Assembly (NCBI RefSeq): GCF_018687715.1
Contig: NC_056762.1
Coordinates: 22,985,364-23,049,363 of the forward strand
Direction of reading: 5' to 3'
From: Carya illinoinensis
Lineage: Eukaryota; Streptophyta; Magnoliopsida; Fagales; Juglandaceae
Length of the DNA: 64,000 nucleotides
Shown here: positions 56,463 through 64,000 of the stretch, piece by piece
How positions within the stretch are numbered: position 1 is the first letter of the stretch
Layout: the number at the start of each line of letters is the position of its first letter
Position numbers and translations under genes: made by a program
Notes under the pieces: generated by a model
The model's database searches: none
What the model was told of the DNA's origin: nothing
Seen by the model: the letters and a program-made list of their open reading frames with translations, nothing else

Positions 56463-56940
56463 TTACTTAATATTCAAGTCAAACAATACACAATCAATAA
56501 TACAACTCGGTACAAAACCCAGATCAACACACTTAGAATTACATAATAAAGCATTATTTGCAAGAACATGTGCCACTTGATTAGCAGTCCTTCTGACATA
56601 GCATATCTTCCAATCATCCACACCTGTTAAAACATTCTTAATCTCCTCAACAATATGCCCATATCGTGTGAAATTCTCAAGAGGATTACTTATTGCATCA
56701 ACCACAATCTTAGCATCTCCTTCCAATATCACTCGGTCAAAACCAAGCTCATAGTAGAAAATACAAGCACATAAGGCTACTCTTGCTTCAGCTGAAGTGG
56801 AATTTGCACTGAACATCAAAGGCTCTCTCAACACTGCTCAAACCTTTCCATGTACATCTCTGACTACAATTCCAACATCTATTTGTGAGTGAGTATTATC
56901 CACTACAACATCCCAATTTACTTTAACCCATGACCTTTCA
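56463..56940 (-). pseudogene. LINE 5 RNase H domain
   Basis: From about 56940 shifted frames read V-K-V-N-W-D-V-V, V-G-I-V-V-R-D-V. The open part 56834-56463 has T-S-A-E-A-R-V-A-L-C-A, RVILEGDAKIVVDAIS, then V-R-R-T-A-N-Q-V-A-H-V-L-A and a stop at 56465. Glu and Asp of the active site are present. Confidence 0.82.
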
Positions 56941-57126
56941 GGTGCCCTCCACCCCTGCTGGTTTGCTTGTCTCACACTACCATGGGGAATCCTTTCAACT
57001 TGAACTCTCTAAAATTCTATCAATTGCTCCCTAGCTCGATAGACAAGAACTATATGATGGATGAAAGACTACTCATATATTATAGCAAATCTCCTAAGCC
57101 AAATTCTTCCAGTAATAACTGTCATT

Positions 57127-57324
57127 TCAGCAATTCGAGTTGTGTCCAAAACAGTAGACATATGTTCCATATGGGATAAAAAAATCCAAGCTCCATCCAT
57201 TCATTTTCAGAAATTTATGACAGCCCAGACTCCACACATCTGTTGCTGAACTACAATTCCAAAGAGCATGAACAACATCTTCAGGAAATAAACCACAAAT
57301 AGGACATATATCATAATCAATCAC
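57127..57324 (-). pseudogene. LINE 5 zf-RVT domain
   Basis: C-P-I-C-G-L-F-P-E-D, then V-V-H-A-L-W-N-C, the zinc-binding RT motif, in a 65-codon open stretch between the thumb and RNase H. Confidence 0.8.
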
Positions 57325-57407
57325 CTTTTTTCACTAGATTAGCTTTGGTTGGTAGGCCATCATGACATGCCTTCCAAATAAAGACCTTATCAATTCTTGC
57401 AATCCTG

Positions 57408-58939
57408 TCATTCAACATCTTTTGAAAAATCATATGCACTTCTCACAAAGAAATTCCCAGACTTAGTCCATTGCCATATTTGTTTATCTTCACTAGCCAT
57501 CAAACCAAGAGGGAGCTTAAGAATACAATCAGCATCACTATCACTAAAAATCTGTCTCACCAAATTAGCATGCCATCTCCTGTTATCACCATCGATTAGA
57601 TCCTGAACCTTTGCTATGTGGGGTAGATTTAAAGGGGGAGTTTGAACTTTAAAGGTCCAAGGTTTTGGAAGCCATCTATTCTTCCATATAGAAATTGATC
57701 TCCCATTACCAAATCTCCATATCAGACCTTCTTGCAATAAACTCTTAGCACCATAAATTGATCTCCAAGCATATGAAGGCTGAGAGCCCAATCTAGAATT
57801 TAGAAAATCTTCATCCTTATAATATTTCTTCTGCATTATAGTTGCTACTAGAGAACTAGGGTTCTGAACTAGCCTCCAACCTTGTTTAGCTAGGAGAGTC
57901 TTATTGAAACATTTAAAATCCCTTAAACCCAGTCCACCAATCCCTTTTGTCTTACTCAGAACAAACCAACTGATCCAATGAATTTTATTATCCTGCTAGT
58001 TATGACTCTACAAGAATTTTTGTATCATCTTACTTATGCCTTGCAGTATACCTTTTGGGAGTTGGAACACTAACATAAAATATGTGGGAATGGCCTGTAC
58101 AATTGCCTTGATAAGCACCTCCTTACCTGCTTGGGACAACCACTTCAACTTCCAATTAATGATCCTTTGCCATGCCCCGTCCATAATATACTAAAAAGAT
58201 CTAGTTGTATCTCTCCCAATCATGACAGGAAGACCCAAATATTTCTCATAGACCGAACAACAAGTACACCAATCACTGTACTAAAAAAATGTTGTGTTTC
58301 CCTTTTGGTATTCTTGCTGAAAAATAATAATGTCTTGTCTCTATTCAATATTTGACCCAAGGCCATCTCATAGTTATGAAATATTGTATGCAAACACCAC
58401 CATTCCTTTATTGAAGTTTTACAAAATATTAAGCTATCGCCATAAAAGAACAAATGATTCAATCAAAAACCATCTCTTCCAGCTGGAATCCCATGTATAA
58501 TACCATTATGTCTAGCATTCAGCAATGAAGAACTCAACAATTTAGCACGGAGGATAAAAATATAAGGGGAAATAGGATCCCCTTGTCTCAGACCTCTTGA
58601 TGGAAAAAACTTCTAGCTTGGAATCCCATTTACAAGAACAGAATATGAAACTGAATTGAGGCATCTCATCACACTCCTAACCCATCTTATATAAAACACT
58701 CTCAATAAAAGGCCATTCCCAGGAATTCTTGTATTAAAATTATGAACAAGGTCCTCTATCCCAGTTGGAGTGGAAGTATTGTAGATATTCCTATAATGGT
58801 CCATAAAAACCCCACTGATATCCTCCTGTGTTTGATATAAAGTACCCCTAGCATCCTCAACACAAGCAATTAAATTACTCTTCCTTCTTTGATTAGCATA
58901 GTGATGAAAATACTTCGTATTATTATCCCCATCCTTCAA
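57408..58939 (-). pseudogene. LINE 5 reverse transcriptase with palm deletion
   Basis: 58939-58613 begins D-G-D-N-N-T-K-Y-F-H and jumps from the linker (E-D-L-V-H-N-F-N-T-R-I) to V-M-R-C-L-N-S-V-S-Y-S-V-L-V-N-G. The fingers and the motif A Asp block, some 450 bases, are therefore deleted. G-L-R-Q-G-D-P-I-S-P-Y follows. The FADD box reads F-Y-G-D. The thumb (G-I-G-G-L-G-L-R-D-F, L-L-A-K-Q-G-W-R) and 57836-57408 (Y-A-W-R-S-I-Y, W-R-F-G-N-G-R-S-I-S-I-W-K, F-F-V-R-S-A-Y-D) are well kept. Confidence 0.85.
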
Positions 58940-59188
58940 CCAATGCTGCTTAGCTCTCTATTGCCATGCAACCTCTTCCTATTCTAAAAGAGCATTTATG
59001 TCATTTTTAATCCTCTTCATTTCATCCACATTAGAACCATCACCAGTATCCTGAAAATGAGCCACCGAATCTGTCTTATCCTTGATTAACTTCTTCACAT
59101 TGGACCCTATAGCTATACTTCACCTTTTCATTTGTAAACGACATTGCTACAAACAGGATTCAACCTGTTGAAAACTATCATTAGTCAT

Positions 59189-59999
59189 CTAAGTAGGTTG
59201 CCAAGCAGTAGACACAATATTAGTACATTCCTCTGATAAAGACAAACTAGATTGAAACCCAAAAGGTTTATGTTTCTTTTTATAACCATTTTGGTTTCTC
59301 AACTTCATCAACAAAGGGTAGTGATTTGAACTTCTTGCTAGTAACACAATTACTTCCATGTGAGTATAGTTGGCAAACCAACTCTGATTAGCCACCACTC
59401 GATCCAATCTCTTTGGTGAAATTCCCATCCATCCTATTATTACACCAAGTATACCTTGAACCTTTATAATCAAGGCTACTCAGATCACAAAAACTCAAAG
59501 CTATTTGGAAATTTGCCATCTGCCTTGTGGACCTCCATGGAGTACCATATTTTTTAGCTTGGCACAAAATCTCATTAAAATGACCAAAGCATGGCCAAGG
59601 AGTAGGATCATAGGACTTCATAAACTTAAGCAAACTCCAACCTTTCTCCCTTTAGCCAACCTCTAGATAACCATAGAAGTCTGTCAATTTCCAAGTGCAC
59701 TCAACACTAGAATCAATAACATGGGCATTAATATGTTGCTGAGAAAAATTCTGAATTTGCACATCAATTCCTTCCTTCCAAAATAAAACCAACCCACCCT
59801 TACTGCCAACAATATCCACAACAAACATATTCCCATAACCAAAATTGTACTATAACTTAACCATTCTATTTTTATGTGATTTTGCCTCCATAAGAAATAG
59901 GATGTTGGGACAAAACCCCTTCACCATTTGATGAAGATCTCAAACATGTTGAGGAGTCCTCCTCCCGAGTCTTCGACAGTTCCAACATAAGTTATTCAT
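59189..59999 (-). pseudogene. LINE 5 AP-like endonuclease
   Basis: ATG at 59999-59997: M-N-N-L-C-W-N-C-R-R-L-G. Then F-L-M-E-A-K-S (catalytic Glu), L-T-D-F-Y-G-Y-L-E, F-N-E-I-L-C-Q-A-K, Y-T-W-C-N-N-R, R-L-D-R-V-V-A-N and S-N-H-Y-P-L-L, where the catalytic S-D-H is S-N-H. Broken by several stops. It would nick the target site. Confidence 0.82.
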
Positions 60000-60147
60000 A
60001 ACTACTAGCGGGGCTAGCAACTAGCCTTCACCGCTTCATTAGAAAGCATTTTCTTCCTCAATTCTCCACTAGTATTAAGAAGTTCAATAGAGTGCCCTTC
60101 ATCAATTACCATATCCATCATCTTCCTTTTTGGCTGAGTAATATCAT

Positions 60148-61430
60148 CTATAACAAATGAAGAATTAATTGAATTCTCTTCCAAGATCTTGTCACCATTA
60201 TCCCTTTATCCTCATCAACCACATCACTATCCCTCTTAGCATGATCATCTATACTCAAACAAAACATCTCCTTCCCTTTTGTTCCAGATTCGACTTTGCC
60301 AATGACATTAGAATTACAATCAGAATTACAGTTCACAGGTTCCAACCCCTTGCCCTTACTTGCAGTCGAAAAACCATCCACTTTACCATGCACAGAAACC
60401 CCAACAATACTTGTAAAGTTAGATAGATAACCTGCAGAATTTTCCACGAGGTCAACCATTTTTGGACTTTTAGCATTTGAATTTTGAACAGCCCCATCTA
60501 ATTGCTCCGACAATTTTGGGGATTGATAACTAACTTTAGCTAACTGCCCAACAGCAGGAGATACAACTGCATTAACCGTTTGATAACTGCCACTAACTGC
60601 CATGTCCACCATAGCAGAAACCTTGCTAGTCATCTTCTTCCCACGAATCATCTCTTCCATCACCAATCTAGTATTCACAATAGGATCAGACTTCATGAAT
60701 GAAGTTCCACTAATATTGACCAGAATGGCTCGTAGTAAAGGGTTACACAGATCAATCAGCATCAATCAGCACCTGAACTCTCATATATTTACCCCATCCA
60801 ATACCATTACGATCAACATCAACCAATTGCAAAGAACAAATAGTAGAACCCAGTCTCTCTCCTCCTATTTTATTCATACCACCCAATGGCAGATCATGAA
60901 ATTAGACCCACAAGTACTCCTTATCAAACTGCATGTCCTTAATAGAAATTTAGCCATCAAAATCCTAAAGGATCACCAGATATCTATCTAATATCCATGG
61001 ACAGCCTCGTTTGATCTTTAATAAATCAGCCATCAATTGAAACTCCAATATAAATTTATAAGAGCCAACATCAGAGAAACTTATAGACCCTATCACCTTC
61101 CAAATCTTCAGCATGGTTGTATGAAAGACGTCAAAAGGAAATGACTTATCAAAAATAACTTTGCCAACCAAGCAAAACTTTCCCCGCTTCAAAGTATCCT
61201 CAACATCCCCCACATCAATGACAACATTCAATTTTTCCTTCTCAGTTAACGTAAGATGCCCACACAGCAACGATAAATCAACTGCTATACTATCCAAAAC
61301 ATCAAACCTCCACTGGTTTACACCAAGGAGACAACTTGCTTGTGGCAAACTCTACCCCTCACCTTTGTCGCCCAAGAGAGAGACTTTAGCATCGGAAAGA
61401 GGATAATCTATATCCCGTTGAGACAACTTT
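60148..61430 (-). pseudogene. LINE 5 ORF1 (DUF4283 Gag-like protein)
   Basis: From about 61410: D-A-K-V-S-L-L-G-D-K-G-E-G, stop, then G-K-V-I-F-D-K-S-F-P-F-D-V-F, MLKIWKVIGSISFSDVG, F-Q-L-M-A-D-L-L-K-I, G-C-P-W-I-L-D-R (DUF4283). Next come W-V-x-F-H-D-L-P-L-G-G-M-N-K and V-D-V-D-R-N-G-I-G-W-G-K-Y-M-R-V. The usual CCHC zinc knuckle (Y-E-K-L-P-x-F-C-x-x-C-G) should follow but is missing, with a jump to a Ser/Lys-rich tail. It would bind LINE RNA. Confidence 0.78.
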
Positions 61431-62434
61431 GTGTGAATATGGGAGTGATTCACATGGTGAAGAGTTTGGTAAATGATGTAGGCATATAAAGTAAGAATCT
61501 CAATTAATATAATGGTAAATCTATGGTGAAAAACACCTGTCAAATACATTGAGAACTGAAAGCACTTTAAACATATATTTACCAAATAGTAAATAGCTTT
61601 CTAATAATATAATTTTTTTATACAAAGGACAATGTTAGGACAATTGAGAAAACCAACCCATCGAGGAATTGTACCGATACTGTAATTATATTTTATTTTT
61701 TAAAGCATTATATATATATTTTTAAAAATACAAAAATAAAATAAAAAACAATACTAAAAAATAAACAAACACAAATCCTAAAATATAAAAAATAAAAATC
61801 GAATTGATACAAATGATAGGTTCACTTTCATTGTCCTTTATAAAAGTCTACATTTATAAGCTCTACAATTAAAAGCTTTATTACCTATAAGAATGCCAAT
61901 TAAACGCTTAAAAAGCTTCTTCTTTTTTTTATTAGAAAAAAAAAAAAAAAGACGAAAACGATTCTCTGAAATCCCACAGCTAAATTCACCATTTCTTTGT
62001 AGTAATCAAAACCAAGAAGCACAGCTAAAGTCCTTGGATCTTGTTATATGTGGAGTCAAAAGTAACAATGTCATCAAAATGGGCATAAGAGAAGGCATAA
62101 TCTATGCGATTCTCGGAAAATAAGAGAATGTATCATCTTTGATAATGAATGAGTCCAACCCCAATCGTGTCACTCTAGAGTTTAGACTAACAATTTCCTA
62201 CAAACAATTATGATTGTTGTAACGCAGACGCTTGAGCATTGAATTGTTAGCCTTTGATTTTCAACCAGTCATCTCATCTCGGGGAATCACAATACTGGGG
62301 AAATTCACATTTGCAAGGACCCGTTCTAACCTGGAAAAAGTAGAAGTAATTGGTTCATACAGGAGAAAACATGAAAGAAAATTGGCATATACACTGAAAT
62401 CAAATGAGTTAAAAAGTAATGTTAGATACAAGTC
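61431..62434. other. AT-rich noncoding DNA
   Basis: Dense A/T runs at 61690-61800 and a T/A homopolymer pair at 61920-61951. No gene seen; frames at 61893-62123 and 62232-62579 have no domain. Confidence 0.5.
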
Positions 62435-62560
62435 TAGTGCATGCAAGTCTCGTGTAGTCCCTTTGAAAAAAATGGGACTCACCATAAAAAATGAATTTTT
62501 TAGGTGGGTCCCACTTTTTTTTTTTTTTCAAAAGGCCTGCATGGGGGGATTGCATGCTAG
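62435..62560. mobile_element. Fold-back (hairpin) element
   Basis: TTTGAAAAAAATGGGACTCA and the complement of the right arm (TTTTGAAA...AGTGGGACCCAC) pair almost fully around ATGAAT at 62491-62496. Outer parts (TAGTGCATGCAAG versus TAGCATGCAATCC) extend the pairing. It looks like a small MITE or hairpin locus. Confidence 0.6.
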
Positions 62561-62756
62561 GCCAGGCCTGCACAAATGATTTTCCAAAATATATAGGTCA
62601 ATTCATCTGGCAACGAATGGATTAAAAAGTAATTCCAAACACCTTACGAAAAGTGAAAGACACCCTCCTTGAACCCCTCTTGATCACGCTGTTCTTTACC
62701 AAATCAATCTGTAAACAAAAGATTATCCGCTTGCCATCAGGTAAGTGTATAAAATG

Positions 62757-62760
<4 letters not shown>

Positions 62761-62802
<42 letters not shown>
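62761..62802 (+). repeat. (GA)n microsatellite, 42 bp
   Basis: Pure GA run. Confidence 0.97.
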
Positions 62803-62806
<4 letters not shown>

Positions 62807-63692
62807 TTCAATCTGATCCAATAGTTTCTTTTAAGCAATTACAAACGATATTAAACTTTTAAAAAAAGGCTCACAAGGGGGTGCAATAGGGGGCTCAACA
62901 GAACCCATTACCAATGTAGCAAAATAGTTGGCAAATAGATCAAAATAAAATTTTGAAATATGGACCAAAGGATCAAATCAATAAAACTTCTCACAAGCTA
63001 AAGGAGAGAGGCTAGCTAGAGCAGCAGTGGTGCCAATGGCAGTAGCCACGAGAGGCAGAAGACGAGACTGCTGGAAGAGGCTACAGACAAGGTATACATA
63101 CCGGGGCATCCTTTTCACTCCATGGGAGGGTTGTTGCACTTTAAGACAGCCAACAAGAAACTGATGAGGTGTCTTCAAAGGAGCAGCAAGAAGTGACCTT
63201 CCATCTGGGGTCATCAAAAGACTGCCAAGCAGCCCCCCAGATGTATTGTTGACAGTAAATCACGCTAGCAAGTGGATGAAATTGAAATGCACAAATCGTC
63301 AAGAAAACTGTTGTTGAGATAATGCAAGAGTTCCACAAGTGTCAATGGCCAAGCATGGGGCAAGGATACACATAAAAGTCTCCATCCAGTGTAGAAAAGG
63401 CTGGGATCAAGCCCAAAGAGGCGCAAGATCAATGAAACTGGCTAGAGGGTAAATCTGATGGAGAAAAAATGGGAAGAAGAAAAAGCACTAAAAGGAAGGG
63501 TTGAAGAGAAGGGAAAGCGGGAAGAAAGGGAAGGAAAAGTGAGGGAAAGGGAAGGAAGGGAGGGCAGTAGGGGCCACCCAGCAACATTGGGAGTAGGTGC
63601 CTCACAAAGTGGGCAGGGGGAGAGACAGGGTGCTCTCAAGAAAGGGCTCTTAGAATTGAAATAGCAACATTTCATTTACTTGGCTCTGGTAC
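62803..63692. other. Noncoding, with a purine-rich strand
   Basis: 63450-63565 is nearly all purine on the plus strand (GGAAGGGAGGG type words). Frames here (63458-63664 plus, 63442-63675 minus) are low-complexity Lys/Glu/Arg or Ser/Pro/Phe reads. Nothing else recognised. Confidence 0.5.
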
Positions 63693-63751
63693 TATGATCC
63701 AATAGTAATTTTTTTTTTTTTTTTTTGATGAATTATGATCCAATAGTAATT
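63693..63751 (-). mobile_element. Tail-only retroinsertion: poly(A) between 18-bp direct repeats
   Basis: TATGATCCAATAGTAATT occurs at 63693-63710 and 63734-63751. Between them are 16 T and GATGAAT, i.e. ATTCATC followed by poly(A) on the minus strand. This fits a LINE-type insertion truncated to its last bases. Confidence 0.65.
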
Positions 63752-64000
63752 ACAAAATCACAAAATAAGAATTTACATATAATTGAATCAAAAACATATG
63801 AGAACTCATTATGTCATTAAATAAGCCAAAAAAAAAAAAAAAAGGACCATTTCATTAGAAACAAATTATAAAAGCTCAAAGTGGCAAGCAAAATGCTGTG
63901 TCAGATCTGACTAAACCTTATAATTGTGATTGAAAAATAAAATATTTCATTAGTAGTTATGAAATTAATTTGTCCTCAATGTGCCCTTGAATTGACAACC
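63752..64000. other. AT-rich end of window, no gene
   Basis: Contains A15 or longer at about 63829-63843. Nothing recognised. Confidence 0.5.

Larger units (their letters stand above)
56420..61430 (-). mobile_element. LINE 5: near full-length L1-type LINE, dead
   Basis: On the minus strand the order is ORF1 (DUF4283-like), endonuclease, RT, thumb, zf-RVT and RNase H, the layout of plant L1 elements. Two internal deletions are visible (after DUF4283 and inside RT), together with stops in every part. The 3' end has only AATAAATAAAAATG near 56415-56435, not a long poly(A). No target duplication was found. Confidence 0.88.

Noticed and set aside
62232..62579. 115-codon frame
   Set aside because: It ends inside the fold-back hairpin and shows no family features.

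Overview
This window is nuclear DNA of a flowering plant, most likely a eudicot. The evidence is one intact intron-containing gene for a plant cell-wall protein (expansin-like B), plant-type LTR retrotransposons (Athila/gypsy, copia, a TRIM, giant LTRs of about 5 kb), plant L1-type LINEs with zf-RVT and RNase H domains, and hAT-type MITEs. No species can be named from sequence alone. About nine tenths of the window is transposable-element sequence, much of it nested. No tRNA, rRNA or CRISPR structures were seen.

Layout. 1-5889 is a young Athila-like LTR element (5' LTR cut by the window edge). It encodes Gag and protease fused in frame to the carboxy end of integrase, and lacks RT, RNase H and the integrase core. 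It abuts a decayed L1 LINE (5890-9204), whose poly(A) abuts a minus-strand giant LTR (9205-11254). 11255-15095 holds a retrotransposon 3' remnant, mostly featureless DNA and two exons of an RPA-like OB fold. 15096-22455 contains one LTR of a second family with internal tandem repeats, a dead gag-like region with a 27-G run, and a second, internally inverted LTR fragment. LINE 2 (22472-25439) has 17-bp target duplications and sits at the junction with a dead copia element (25441-29090). A third LTR-like block (to 31262), an unassigned stretch, and two LINE tails, one split by a hAT MITE, run to about 35510.

36721-38396 (minus) is the only intact host gene: a four-exon EXLB gene encoding 245 residues. 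Upstream of it, 40064-50172 is one giant solo LTR split by a second solo LTR of the same family, each about 5.05 kb and each with a 5-bp duplication (exact for the inner copy, 4 of 5 for the outer). 51600-55940 has a copia 5' end (plus) abutting a gypsy gag (minus) that contains a 434-bp TRIM. 56420-61430 is a near full-length but dead L1 LINE (minus). The last 2.5 kb is noncoding with a fold-back hairpin, a GA microsatellite and a poly(T) insertion between 18-bp direct repeats.

There is no multi-gene pathway here. The most unusual items are the Gag-protease-integrase-tail element, the self-nested giant solo LTRs with exchangeable repeat cassettes, the LTR family with an inverted internal block, and the tail-only retroinsertion.
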